Source: Candidatus Pelagibacter communis (GTDB lineage: Bacteria; Pseudomonadota; Alphaproteobacteria; Pelagibacterales; Pelagibacteraceae). Taken from it: DNA of 64,000 nucleotides. Where the stretch lies: positions 1 through 64,000 of the forward strand of contig NZ_CVST01000066.1 in the NCBI RefSeq assembly GCF_001180225.1. Direction: 5' to 3'. Each line of letters begins with the position of its first letter. The stretch's first letter is position 1. Of this stretch, positions 34,551 through 43,711 are shown one piece after another. The notes beneath the pieces are model-generated. The model did no database searches and was not told the origin of the DNA. It saw only the letters and a program-made list of their open reading frames with translations. Made by a program: the position numbers and the translations under genes.

Positions 34551-34933
34551 TATGATTGAATAATAGCAAATGCTGTTGAATATTTTTTTTCATCCGAAAT
34601 GGATAGAAAACAATTATATTTTTTAATTTTAAATTTATTTTGGATCATTTTGGTGATTTTTTTGTTTGTAACATAATTTGGTTTACCCATTTTATCGTTA
34701 ACTACTTCTATATCTTTAAAGTTCAATTTCATTCTAAATCCGGTACCCAAAGCTTTGGCAAATGCTTCTTTTGCTGCAAATCTTTTTGAAAAAAAAGCCA
34801 CTTTATTCTTTATTAAGTTTGATTGTCTTTGCTCTCTCACACTATAAACTCGATTAATAAAAGATTTATTTTTTATAGCTTCTTTAATTCTTTTATTTTC
34901 AATTATATCAACTCCAACACCTAAAATTTTCAT
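34550..34933 (-). CDS. acpS: Holo-[acyl-carrier-protein] synthase
   Basis: A 127-residue phosphopantetheinyl transferase: GVGVDIIENKRIKEA (residues 5-19) with metal-binding D9, and FAAKEAFAKALGTG (about 52-65). It attaches 4'-phosphopantetheine to acyl carrier protein, using coenzyme A. It lies in the standard pdxJ-acpS-lepB-rnc-recO order with single-base overlaps. Confidence 0.95.
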   Translation of the reverse strand: MKILGVGVDIIENKRIKEAIKNKSFINRVYSVREQRQSNLIKNKVAFFSKRFAAKEAFAKALGTGFRMKLNFKDIEVVNDKMGKPNYVTNKKITKMIQNKFKIKKYNCFLSISDEKKYSTAFAIIQS

Positions 34934-35652
34934 TAATTTTTAATAATTTTATTAAAATCTTTAATTACTCTGGGTAGACCATAAAATATCGACTCTCCAA
35001 TAATAAAATGTCCTATATTGAATTCCTCGATTTCTTTAATTTTTGTTAAAATTTTAGTAGTCTTGTAATCTAAACCATGACCTGCATGTACTTCTATATC
35101 TAGCTTAGATGCAAGTTTTGAGCTTTTTTTAATTCTATTTAATTCGCTTGAAAAATTTTTATGCGATTTAACATAATTAGCTAGTTTTCCAGTGTGGATT
35201 TCAACACAATCCACATTTAATTTTTTTGAAAGTTTAATATCATTTAAGTTGGGGTTGATAAATAAACTAGTTCTAATATTTGACTTTTTAAATTTAAAAA
35301 TTATTTCTTTTAATTTTTTATAATTATCTTTTAGATTTAAACCACCTTCTGTGGTTATTTCTTTTCTGTTTTCTGGAACAATACAAATGTAATTTGGTTT
35401 ATATCTTAAAGCTTTTTTAATTATTTCACTATTCATTGAAACTTCAAGATTCACTAACACTTTATTCAAAGCACAAATCTCTTTAGTATCTAAATCATTT
35501 ATGTGCCTTCTATCTTCTCTCAAATGAATAGTTACAGAGTCTGCACCCAATTTTATAACTTTTTTTGCTGCAAATACTGGATTAGGATGTTTTTCACCAC
35601 GTGCATTACGCAGTGTTGCAATATGATCTATATTTACACCTAATCTTTTCAC
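34933..35652 (-). CDS. pdxJ: Pyridoxine 5'-phosphate synthase
   Basis: A 239-residue TIM-barrel enzyme. Motifs are GVNIDHIATLRNARG (residues 5-19), HLREDRRHI (44-52), the NLEVSMN strand and EVHAGHGLDYKT near residues 191-202. It forms pyridoxine phosphate from deoxyxylulose phosphate and aminoacetone phosphate. It overlaps pyrE by four bases. Confidence 0.96.
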   Translation of the reverse strand: MKRLGVNIDHIATLRNARGEKHPNPVFAAKKVIKLGADSVTIHLREDRRHINDLDTKEICALNKVLVNLEVSMNSEIIKKALRYKPNYICIVPENRKEITTEGGLNLKDNYKKLKEIIFKFKKSNIRTSLFINPNLNDIKLSKKLNVDCVEIHTGKLANYVKSHKNFSSELNRIKKSSKLASKLDIEVHAGHGLDYKTTKILTKIKEIEEFNIGHFIIGESIFYGLPRVIKDFNKIIKN

Positions 35653-36236
35653 TTAATAAATCTACTTCCTGGAGTAGTAATGGGAATTGATTTTAGAGAT
35701 TTAGGTATATTTTTAAGGTTATAGCTAGGGACATCTATTTTTAAATGAGAAACAATTTTATTTTTTATTTTCAGAGATTTTTTTGTTGATCTGTCAATTA
35801 TAGAAGCAAATCCAACAAGTCTTGCATTTGATTTTTTTATAAGTTTTACGCATTCCAAACTAGATTTACCTGTCGTAATCACATCTTCTATAATTAAAAC
35901 TCTTGCTCCCTTTTTTATACTAAAACCTCTTCTGAGAGTAAATTTTCCATTCACTCTTTCGCAAAAAATTGTTTCTTTTTTTAAAATTTTACCAATTTCA
36001 TAGCCTATTATTACACCACCCATAGCAGGAGCGAGTATTAAATCTATTTTTTTAAAATTTTTTTTAATTTTATTTGCTAGTGATTTGCAAATTTTTTCAG
36101 CTAAATAAGGAAAGCTTAAAAGTTTAGCACATTGAATATACTTTGGAGAGTGTAGTCCTGAGGATAAAACAAAATGTCCTTCTAATAACGCATCAGTCTT
36201 TTTTAAAATATTTAAGGATTTTTTGAGTGAAAGCAT
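35649..36236 (-). CDS. pyrE: Orotate phosphoribosyltransferase
   Basis: A 195-residue enzyme. The PRPP-binding motif is RVLIIEDVITTGKSS (about residues 112-126), and LEGHFVLSSGLHSPKY (18-33) is the orotate-binding start of the family. It converts orotate to orotidine monophosphate; pyrB is elsewhere in this window. The chosen ATG makes a 44-base overlap with rsh. It is kept because family homology starts within the first few residues. Confidence 0.95.
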   Translation of the reverse strand: MLSLKKSLNILKKTDALLEGHFVLSSGLHSPKYIQCAKLLSFPYLAEKICKSLANKIKKNFKKIDLILAPAMGGVIIGYEIGKILKKETIFCERVNGKFTLRRGFSIKKGARVLIIEDVITTGKSSLECVKLIKKSNARLVGFASIIDRSTKKSLKIKNKIVSHLKIDVPSYNLKNIPKSLKSIPITTPGSRFIK

Positions 36237-37938
36237 TTCTTTTTTCTTCGTGTCTAATTATCTTAAATTTTATACCTTTTTGCTTTAGCTCTGCAATAAA
36301 ATTTGTAAAATTCTTAAGATTTCTGATTATTAATCTAAATTTAAAATTAATATAGTTTGGATTTTTACCCGCCATCTCTAAATTAGAAATGTTAAGTTTA
36401 TGACTTCCAATTAAAGAACTTATATCACCAAGTTGACCGGGTTTATCAGGTAATGAAATCCAAAGTGTAGTGTTATATTTTTTTGTTTTTTCCTCTTTTT
36501 GTTCACCTTTGTCATGCCAATATCTTCTAATAGCAGCTCTTGCTTTACCTGTTTTGGTGGTAGGTATCCAATGCAGAGATGGTGAACTATTTTTAGATGT
36601 GAGAATGTTAACCCTATCACCATTTCTTAATATTGTTTGTAATTCACAGTTATTTCCATTTACTTCACAACCAATTGCGGAATTACCAATTTTAGTGTGA
36701 ACAGCATAAGCAAAATCAATTGCTGTTGCATCTTTTGGCAATTTAATTACAGATCCTTTTGGTGTGAAGCAAAAGACATTTTCCTGAAACATTTGAAGCT
36801 TTGTATATTCATAAGAGTCCTCAGGATTTTCATTTTTTTCAATAATCTCCACTAAATCTTTTAACCAATCATACTCTTTCCAACTTAATGAATTAAATTT
36901 TTCAGAAGATTTATATTGCCAATGCGATGCGACACCTCTTTGTGCAAAGTCATGCATTTCTTTAGTTCTAATTTGAATCTCTATAGGCTTTTTATTTGAA
37001 CCAATAACTGAAGTATGAATTGACTTATATCCATTTATTTTGGGCGAAGAGATGTAATCTTTAAATTTACCAGGAATACAGTTCCATTTCTTATGAAATA
37101 TACCAAGAGTTTTATAACAGTCATCAATAGTATCTAGTATAATTCTAAAGCCAATGATGTCTGTTATCTGTTCTAATGAAACTCTTTTTTTTTGAACTTT
37201 TCTCCATATTGAAAATGGAGTTTTTTCTCTTCCAAAAATTTCAGCATTAATTTCGTGATCATTCAATATTTCACTGAGTTCATATGATTGTTCTTCAAAA
37301 ATATCTTTTCTATCTAATTTTATTTCATCAAGTCTTTTTTTTATTAATTTTCTCGCATCGTAATTTAAAATTTCAAACGATAAATCTTCAAGCTCATCAC
37401 GTATTCTGTGCATACCCATTCTGTCTGCCAATGGAGCATAAATTTCCATTGTTTCTTGAGCAATCCTTTGTCTTTTTTCCACTTTAGTAATTGCTTTAAT
37501 CGTTCTCATGTTGTGCAATCTGTCTGCAATTTTTACTAATAAAACTCTAATATCTTTTGATGTTGCTAAAATTAATTTTCTAAAGTTTTCTACTTTAGAA
37601 TTTGATCCAGCTGTATTTTCAAAAACAGATATTTTAGTGACACCATCTACTAAGTCAGCAACCTCATCACCAAATTCAGCTTTTATTGTTTCATAAGTTG
37701 CAAAGGTATCTTCAATAGTGTCATGCAATAACCCAGTGGCAATTGTAGCACTGTCTAATTTTAACTCTGTTAAAATATTTGCAACTTCAATTGGATGTAC
37801 TGAGTAAGGATCACCGGAAGCTCTTTTTTGACTCTTATGGGCCTTTACAGCAAAATTATAAGCTTTATCTAATTTTTCAGGATTTAAAAATTTATTATAA
37901 TTTTTAACTTTATTAATTAGTTCATTAGAATTTAGCAT
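36193..37938 (-). CDS. rsh: Bifunctional (p)ppGpp synthetase/hydrolase (RSH), shortened
   Basis: A 581-residue RSH enzyme. The HD hydrolase domain has HPIEVANILTELKLD and LLHDTIED (70-77), so hydrolysis should be retained. The synthetase domain follows (RVSLEQITDIIGFRIIL, then KDYISSPKINGYKSIHTSV). The TGS domain spans about 387-446 and a C-terminal ACT domain about 488-562. Only about 40 residues separate TGS from ACT; full-length RSH proteins of 700 or more residues carry a helical and a zinc-finger region there. It controls the stringent response. It overlaps pyrE by 44 bases. Confidence 0.94.
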   Translation of the reverse strand: MLNSNELINKVKNYNKFLNPEKLDKAYNFAVKAHKSQKRASGDPYSVHPIEVANILTELKLDSATIATGLLHDTIEDTFATYETIKAEFGDEVADLVDGVTKISVFENTAGSNSKVENFRKLILATSKDIRVLLVKIADRLHNMRTIKAITKVEKRQRIAQETMEIYAPLADRMGMHRIRDELEDLSFEILNYDARKLIKKRLDEIKLDRKDIFEEQSYELSEILNDHEINAEIFGREKTPFSIWRKVQKKRVSLEQITDIIGFRIILDTIDDCYKTLGIFHKKWNCIPGKFKDYISSPKINGYKSIHTSVIGSNKKPIEIQIRTKEMHDFAQRGVASHWQYKSSEKFNSLSWKEYDWLKDLVEIIEKNENPEDSYEYTKLQMFQENVFCFTPKGSVIKLPKDATAIDFAYAVHTKIGNSAIGCEVNGNNCELQTILRNGDRVNILTSKNSSPSLHWIPTTKTGKARAAIRRYWHDKGEQKEEKTKKYNTTLWISLPDKPGQLGDISSLIGSHKLNISNLEMAGKNPNYINFKFRLIIRNLKNFTNFIAELKQKGIKFKIIRHEEKRNAFTQKILKYFKKD

Positions 37939-37958
37939 AACCCTATTATAACATTAAT

Positions 37959-38477
37959 TTAAATTTGTTTAATAGACCTAATGTCTGCTTGAGAGAGTGA
38001 AGAAATCAAGCTTTTAAGATCTTTTTTAATAATTGGATGATGCCATTCTTTTTGAATTTCAAAAAAAGGGATGAGTACAAAATTTCTTTTATGCATAAGT
38101 TTATGAGGCAAAGTTAATTTGTTTTTTACTTTTAAAATCTTTTTATTAAAATCAATAATGTCAATATCACAAATACGTGGATCATTTTTTTTACCTTTTT
38201 TTCTTCCTAATAAAATTTCAATTTTCTTACATATTTTAAGGAGACTTTCAGGATCAAAACAAAACTTTGCCTTGATAACTACATTTAAAAATTCAGGTTT
38301 TTTGGGGTCCGGCCAAGAAGGTGTTTCATAAAAACTTGAGATAGATAAAAAATCTAGATTATTTTCGCTTAAATGAGATTTTGCAATTTCTATATTTTTT
38401 TTTCTATCACCCAAATTAGAGCCAATACCTAAGTAAACAATTTTAGCTTGATTTTCTGATATATCTTGCCTTTTCAC
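37959..38477 (-). CDS. folK: 2-amino-4-hydroxy-6-hydroxymethyldihydropteridine pyrophosphokinase
   Basis: HPPK of folate synthesis. It has [15 protein letters not shown] at the start of the domain, [18 protein letters not shown] (substrate loop) and [12 protein letters not shown], the magnesium motif. The open frame begins at an ATG at 38537, but that would overlap smpB by 95 bases; the GTG at 38477 leaves 35 bases of overlap and starts 14 codons before the family core. An even later non-standard start is possible. The protein would have 172 residues. It transfers pyrophosphate from ATP to the pterin. Confidence 0.88.
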   Translation of the reverse strand: MKRQDISENQAKIVYLGIGSNLGDRKKNIEIAKSHLSENNLDFLSISSFYETPSWPDPKKPEFLNVVIKAKFCFDPESLLKICKKIEILLGRKKGKKNDPRICDIDIIDFNKKILKVKNKLTLPHKLMHKRNFVLIPFFEIQKEWHHPIIKKDLKSLISSLSQADIRSIKQI

Positions 38478-38913
38478 GGTTCCAGTCTCTGCTCTTTTTT
38501 GTTGCTCTTTTATCATATTGTTTCTTTCCTTTAGCAACTGCTAATTCAATTTTGGCCTTTCCTTTTTTAAAATACATTTTTGTTGGAACAATAGTAAAGC
38601 CATCTCTTTGCATTTTTCCAATCAATTTGTTTATTTCTCTTTTATTTAGTAACAACTTTCTTTCATCGGTTGGGTTATGATTGGAATAACTTGCTTGTTT
38701 GTAAGGTGAAATATGAGAATTAATTAAAATTATTTCTCCATTTTTTTCAACTGCATAAGAGTCTGCTATATTAACTTTTCCATCTCTTACTGATTTAATT
38801 TCAGAACCTTTAAGAACAATTCCTGCTTCTAAAATATCCTCAAAAAAATAATTAAAACTAGCTTTCCTATTTAAACAAATTATTTTTAAACCAGAATTGG
38901 TTTTTTTGTTCAT
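38443..38913 (-). CDS. smpB: SsrA-binding protein SmpB
   Basis: A 156-residue SmpB with [22 protein letters not shown] (residues about 15-36), [21 protein letters not shown] and the C-terminal tail [15 protein letters not shown], which enters the ribosomal mRNA channel. It acts with tmRNA in ribosome rescue; the tmRNA gene was not seen in this window. It shares one base with dapA upstream, and its end overlaps folK. Confidence 0.96.
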   Translation of the reverse strand: MNKKTNSGLKIICLNRKASFNYFFEDILEAGIVLKGSEIKSVRDGKVNIADSYAVEKNGEIILINSHISPYKQASYSNHNPTDERKLLLNKREINKLIGKMQRDGFTIVPTKMYFKKGKAKIELAVAKGKKQYDKRATKKSRDWNREKARYIRKSS

Positions 38914-39788
38914 TAAATCAATTTTGCTGACTGAAGAGACTTTTTAACAATTTCCTTAGTTTGTTCGGTAACTTTTACCAGAGGTAATCTAACATCATCT
39001 TCGCATAGATTTAATAATTTAGCAGCATATTTTACTGGACTAGGATTACTTTCAACAAACATTGAATGATGAATTGGCTGTAAAATTTTATCTAATTTTT
39101 CAGCTTCACCAATATCATTTTCAGATTTAGAAAATTTTTGAAAATCTGAACAAAGTTTTGGTGCTATGTTTGCTGTTACACTTATTGCACCTACTCCACC
39201 TCTTTTATTAAATTCTAGCGCATTGTCATCATTACCAGTCAATTGAACAAATTCTTTACCCATTTTTGATAACTGTTGATCAACCCTATCCAAATCTCCA
39301 GTGGCATCTTTTACACCAACTATATTTTTTAACTCGAACAGTCTTGCCATTGTATCAACATTCATATCAATAACTGATCTACCTGGTATATTGTAAATTA
39401 TTATTGGTATCCCGCATTTGTCATTTATAGCTTTATAATGCTGGTACAAACCTTCTTGAGTAGGTTTATTATAATAAGGTGTTACGATTAGAGCACCATT
39501 TGCACCTGCCTTTTCAGCGTGTGAAGTTAAAGAAATAGCTTCCTCAGTAGAATTTGAACCTGTTCCAGCTATAACTGGAATTTTTCCATTACTTTCTTTT
39601 ATGCAGAGATCAATTACTTTTTGATGTTCATCATGACTTAATGTTGGGGATTCTCCTGTTGTACCAGCAGGTACAAGCCCACTAGTTCCATTTTCAATAT
39701 GAAAATGTATTAATTTAATATACGCCTCCTCATCTAAGAGATTGTTTTTAAACGGCGTAATTAAAGCAACATTTGATCCTTTGAACAT
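38913..39788 (-). CDS. dapA: 4-hydroxy-tetrahydrodipicolinate synthase
   Basis: A 291-residue TIM-barrel aldolase. The Schiff-base lysine is K160 in [10 protein letters not shown] and the catalytic Tyr is Y132 in [17 protein letters not shown] (42-50) is the pyruvate-binding loop. It condenses pyruvate with aspartate semialdehyde on the lysine and peptidoglycan branch, competing with Hom for the same substrate. Its start is 43 bases from the divergent transglycosylase gene; dapA-smpB adjacency is typical of alphaproteobacteria. Confidence 0.96.
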   Translation of the reverse strand: MFKGSNVALITPFKNNLLDEEAYIKLIHFHIENGTSGLVPAGTTGESPTLSHDEHQKVIDLCIKESNGKIPVIAGTGSNSTEEAISLTSHAEKAGANGALIVTPYYNKPTQEGLYQHYKAINDKCGIPIIIYNIPGRSVIDMNVDTMARLFELKNIVGVKDATGDLDRVDQQLSKMGKEFVQLTGNDDNALEFNKRGGVGAISVTANIAPKLCSDFQKFSKSENDIGEAEKLDKILQPIHHSMFVESNPSPVKYAAKLLNLCEDDVRLPLVKVTEQTKEIVKKSLQSAKLI

Positions 39789-39831
39789 AAATACTTATAA
39801 CATAGTTTAAAGATTCATATACCAAAAGATT

Positions 39832-42018
39832 ATGATTAAAAAATTATTATTTTTAATAATAACTTCCTTGATTAGCTTTAATTTCAGTGGTGCACAGATT
39901 GTACCTTTAAAAAAACCATCGCTATCCTCTGAGGAATTAAATAAAAAAATAATATTAAACACAATCAAACCTCTAAAAAAACCTTCAAAAGTTAAAGTTG
40001 AGAAAAAGGTAGCTAAAAAAGAAACCAAACTTAGTATTCTTTTACCTAAAAAAAAACCAGTTATTAGAGGATTAATTAATTCAGAAACAGTAAAAATTTC
40101 TAAATTTTATAATAAAAAAGATTTTGGGATTGCAAAAAAAGCTATTGGCGAAATGCAAAAAGGCCAGTGGAAATCTGCAATTAAAATCTCAAAAAAAGCT
40201 AAAGATAGATCTATATATAATTTTATAAAATGGAGACATTTATTAACTACAGGTAATCAAGAGTCATTTTTTGATTACCAAGTCTTTATCGAAGAAAATT
40301 CAGATTATCCAAGAATAGATAGATTGAGATATTTGGCTGAACATAAACTTTCGACGGAAAAAGTTTCTCCAAAAAAAATAATCAATTGGTTTTCAAAAAA
40401 TGAACCTTTAAGTGGATATGGTAAAATGATTTTAGGTGAAAGTCATATTTTATCAGGAGACAAAGCAAAAGGTATTGCTCTAATTAAAAATGGATGGATT
40501 TCTGCAGATTTATCAAAAAGTGAGTTAAGGTTTTTCAGAAAAAAATATAAAAAATATCTTGATGCAAATGACTATATTAAGAGAGCTGATCATCTTGCAT
40601 GGAATAGTGATCATTGGGATTTAAAAAGACTAATCAGATATTTACCTAAAGACTATGAATTGCTCTATACAGCAAGACATATTTTAATGACCAAGGGATA
40701 CGGTGTAGATCAAGCAATCAAAAATGTTCCAAATAAATTTAAAAACGATGCTGGATTAAACTATGATCGTTTAAAGTGGAGAAGAAAAAAAGGACGACTG
40801 GAGTCTTCTACTGAAATTTTGCTCAAGATAAGAAATGATAAAGATTATTTAGTTAGACCTGACAAATGGTGGAAAGAAAGAGAAATCATTTCTCGAAAAT
40901 TAATTTATAAAAAACAATATGAACTAGCTTATAAAATTAGTAGCAATCACGGAATGTCTGAAGGATCTGAATTTGCTGAAGCAGAATGGATGAGTGGTTG
41001 GATAGCGCTAAGTTTTTTAAATGATCCACTTCTTGCTAAAGATCATTTTAAAAACTTTTTTGATAATGTTAATTATCCAATAAGTGTTTCTAGGGGCGCA
41101 TATTGGTTAGGTAGATCATATGAAAAACTAAAAGATAAAGATCGATCGGAAAAATGGTATAAAGAGGCTACAAAATATTTAACTACATATTACGGACAAC
41201 TAGCATTTTTAAAAATTAATCCTAATGGAAAATTTGAACTTGATAAAACAATGTTGGTTGAAGATGAATATAGAAAAGCTTTTTTTAATAAAGAATTAGT
41301 AAAAATCACACATCTTTTGCATGAATTAGATAAAGACAAGTATACAAAATTTATCTTAAGACATCTTGCTAATGATAACGTTTCTGAAGGCAGTGAACTT
41401 TTAGCTGCTGAACTTGCTACAAGTATCAGTAGATATGATTTTGCAATACAAGTATCAAAAATTGCCTCTTATCAAAAAAGATTTCATAACAAATACAATT
41501 ATCCATTAATAAGCACACCTAAATACATTAATGGAAGAAAGATTCCTGAAAGCGCATTAATTTTATCAATTATAAGACAAGAGAGTGAATTTGATTTAAA
41601 AGCAAATAGTCATGCGGGTGCAAAAGGATTAATGCAATTAATGCCTTACACAGCAAAATTAGTTGCTAAACAAGCAAAGCTTCCTTATGCAAAATCTCGA
41701 TTAACAACCGACCCAGAGTACAATATAAATTTAGGGTCTCATTATATTGCTGGTTTAATTCAGCAATATGATGGTGCTTATCCATTTGCAATAGCTGCGT
41801 ACAATGCTGGTCCAAATAGAGTTAAATATTGGAAAAAATTAAATAAGGATCCACAAAAAAAACAAATAAATTATGTTGATTGGGTTGAGCTAATTAAATT
41901 TAGAGAAACTAGAAACTATGTTCAGCGTGTATTGGAAAATTATAATGTTTACAGATATGTACTGGAACAAAATCCAATAGTAATGAAAGATTTTTTTAAA
42001 GATCAGCCTTTATATTAG
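39832..42018 (+). CDS. slt: Soluble lytic murein transglycosylase (Slt70-like)
   Basis: A 728-residue periplasmic enzyme. A signal peptide (residues 1-20, KKLLFLIITSLISFNFSGA) is followed by a basic Pro/Lys-rich stretch, then a long helical superhelix (about 90-540) and a C-terminal SLT domain: ALILSIIRQESEFD with the catalytic Glu, AGAKGLMQLMP, and FAIAAYNAGPNRVKYW. It cleaves peptidoglycan between MurNAc and GlcNAc, forming anhydro ends. The TAG stop is immediately followed by the last base of the tRNA-Ser on the other strand. Confidence 0.93.
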   Translation: MIKKLLFLIITSLISFNFSGAQIVPLKKPSLSSEELNKKIILNTIKPLKKPSKVKVEKKVAKKETKLSILLPKKKPVIRGLINSETVKISKFYNKKDFGIAKKAIGEMQKGQWKSAIKISKKAKDRSIYNFIKWRHLLTTGNQESFFDYQVFIEENSDYPRIDRLRYLAEHKLSTEKVSPKKIINWFSKNEPLSGYGKMILGESHILSGDKAKGIALIKNGWISADLSKSELRFFRKKYKKYLDANDYIKRADHLAWNSDHWDLKRLIRYLPKDYELLYTARHILMTKGYGVDQAIKNVPNKFKNDAGLNYDRLKWRRKKGRLESSTEILLKIRNDKDYLVRPDKWWKEREIISRKLIYKKQYELAYKISSNHGMSEGSEFAEAEWMSGWIALSFLNDPLLAKDHFKNFFDNVNYPISVSRGAYWLGRSYEKLKDKDRSEKWYKEATKYLTTYYGQLAFLKINPNGKFELDKTMLVEDEYRKAFFNKELVKITHLLHELDKDKYTKFILRHLANDNVSEGSELLAAELATSISRYDFAIQVSKIASYQKRFHNKYNYPLISTPKYINGRKIPESALILSIIRQESEFDLKANSHAGAKGLMQLMPYTAKLVAKQAKLPYAKSRLTTDPEYNINLGSHYIAGLIQQYDGAYPFAIAAYNAGPNRVKYWKKLNKDPQKKQINYVDWVELIKFRETRNYVQRVLENYNVYRYVLEQNPIVMKDFFKDQPLY

Positions 42019-42110
42019 TGGCGGAGAGAGAGGGATTCGAACCCTCGGTACAAGTTTCCTCGCACGGTCATTTAGCAAACGACTGGTTTCAGCCTCTCAC
42101 CCATCTCTCC
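42019..42110 (-). tRNA. tRNA-Ser (anticodon GCT)
   Basis: Read on the minus strand, the acceptor stem GGAGAGA/TCTCTCC closes the molecule (42110-42104 with 42029-42023), with discriminator G and an encoded CCA at 42021-42019. The anticodon loop TTGCTAA carries GCT (42076-42074), between GTCGT/ATGAC arms. A long variable arm (CGAGGAAACTTGTACCG region) is the mark of a type II tRNA, and the T loop is TTCGAAT. It reads AGC and AGU codons. It lies between slt and the sarcosine oxidase operon, antisense to both. Confidence 0.96.
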
Positions 42111-42177
42111 GTATGACATTGTGTAATAAGTGATTTTATTGAAAATTCAATATTTATAAAGTAATTATTCAATTATT

Positions 42178-43431
42178 ATGAGAAATAAATACTCAGTATT
42201 TTCGTTAATCAAAAACGCTCTTTCATACCATGAGAATTGGCAAAGAGCATGGAAAGACCCTACTCCAAAAAAAGAGTATGATGCTGTCATAGTTGGTGGA
42301 GGTGGTCATGGTTTAGCGACAGCATACTATTTAGCAAAAAAACACAATATGAAAAATATTGCCGTTGTTGAAAAAGGATGGATTGGTGGAGGAAACACTG
42401 GTCGTAACACAACAATTATTAGATCGAATTATTTATGGGACGCTAGTGCTGGACTTTATGATCACGCGCTAAAAATTTGGGAGGGATTATCTCAAGAGTT
42501 AAACTACAATGTAATGTTTAGTCAAAGAGGTGTAATGAATCTTGCTCACAATTTGCAAGATGTAAGAGATTTAAAAAGAAGAACACACGCAAATAGACTA
42601 AATGGCATTGATGCTGTTTACTTGAGTACAGAAGAAGTTAAAAAGTTTTGTCCAATTATAAATACATCTCAAGATATAAGATATCCTGTACTTGGTGGTA
42701 CATTACAAAGAAGAGCTGGTACAGCAAGACATGATGCTGTTGCCTGGGGTTATGCTAGAGGTGCTGATGAAATGGGTGTTGATATAATTCAAAATTGTGA
42801 AGTAAAAGGTATAAAAAGAAATGGTGATAGTGTTGAAGGTATAGAAACAACAAAAGGATTTATTAAAACAAAAAAAATTGGAGTTGTGGCAGCTGGACAT
42901 TCAAGTGTGATTGCTAATATGGCTGGAATAAGACTTCCTCTAGAGAGCAAACCTCTTCAAGCACTAGTATCAGAACCTGTGAAACCAATTATAGATACAG
43001 TTGTTATGTCAAACGCTGTACACGCTTATGTAAGTCAATCTGATAAAGGTGAATTAGTTATTGGCGCTGGAACAGATGATTATGTTTCATACACTCAGAA
43101 AGGAAGTCATCAAATAGTCGAGGGAACTCTAAATGCTATTTTAGAATTGTATCCAATTTTCAGCAGAATGAGAATGCTAAGACAATGGGGAGGAATAGTA
43201 GACATTTGTCCTGATGCAAGTCCAATATTAAGTAAAACTTCTATCAAAGGACTTTATTTTAATTGTGGTTGGGGTACAGGGGGTTTTAAAGCTACACCTG
43301 GATCAGGAGATTTGTTTGCACACACAATTGCTAATGATGAGCCACACAAACTCAACGCAGCATTTAATTTAAATAGATTTGTAAGTGGAGACCTTGTTGA
43401 TGAACATGGCGCTGCAGCAGTTGCTCACTAA
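42178..43431 (+). CDS. soxB: Sarcosine oxidase beta subunit
   Basis: A 417-residue flavoprotein of the DAO/MSOX family. The FAD-binding motif is [19 protein letters not shown] (residues 35-53), followed by [17 protein letters not shown] and a C-terminal [17 protein letters not shown] and [14 protein letters not shown]. The beta subunit carries FAD and the covalently bound FMN and oxidises sarcosine to glycine. Its stop overlaps the soxD start by one base. SAR11 bacteria use methylated amines and glycine betaine as carbon, energy and glycine sources, which fits this operon. Confidence 0.96.
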   Translation: MRNKYSVFSLIKNALSYHENWQRAWKDPTPKKEYDAVIVGGGGHGLATAYYLAKKHNMKNIAVVEKGWIGGGNTGRNTTIIRSNYLWDASAGLYDHALKIWEGLSQELNYNVMFSQRGVMNLAHNLQDVRDLKRRTHANRLNGIDAVYLSTEEVKKFCPIINTSQDIRYPVLGGTLQRRAGTARHDAVAWGYARGADEMGVDIIQNCEVKGIKRNGDSVEGIETTKGFIKTKKIGVVAAGHSSVIANMAGIRLPLESKPLQALVSEPVKPIIDTVVMSNAVHAYVSQSDKGELVIGAGTDDYVSYTQKGSHQIVEGTLNAILELYPIFSRMRMLRQWGGIVDICPDASPILSKTSIKGLYFNCGWGTGGFKATPGSGDLFAHTIANDEPHKLNAAFNLNRFVSGDLVDEHGAAAVAH

Positions 43432-43706
43432 TGTTTGTTATTAATTGTCCATATTGTGGTGAGAGAGATCAGCAAGAATTTAAAGCTGGTGGTGAAGCTC
43501 ATATTGAAAGACCAAAACAACCGACAGAACTTAGTGATGATGAATGGGCAGAATATTTATTTATGAGAAAAAATATTAAAGGTGTTCAATATGAAAGATG
43601 GAACCATGCTCATGGTTGTCGTAAATGGTTTAATATGATTAGAGACACTTCGAATGATGAGATTAAAGCAATCTATAAAATGGGAGAAAAACCCCCTTCG
43701 ATATAA
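43431..43706 (+). CDS. soxD: Sarcosine oxidase delta subunit
   Basis: A 91-residue subunit with the zinc ligands C6 and C9 (NCPYCGERDQQEF), H59 and C63 (HAHGCRKWF). GEAHIERP and the LFMRKN segment are typical of SoxD. It is structural, completing the heterotetramer. It lies between soxB (one-base overlap) and soxA (five-base gap). Confidence 0.97.
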   Translation: MFVINCPYCGERDQQEFKAGGEAHIERPKQPTELSDDEWAEYLFMRKNIKGVQYERWNHAHGCRKWFNMIRDTSNDEIKAIYKMGEKPPSI

Positions 43707-43711
43707 AACAA

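Noticed and set aside
38478-38537. ATG start for folK at 38537
   Set aside because: It would overlap smpB by 95 bases with lysine-rich sequence that shadows the smpB tail; the GTG at 38477 is more plausible.
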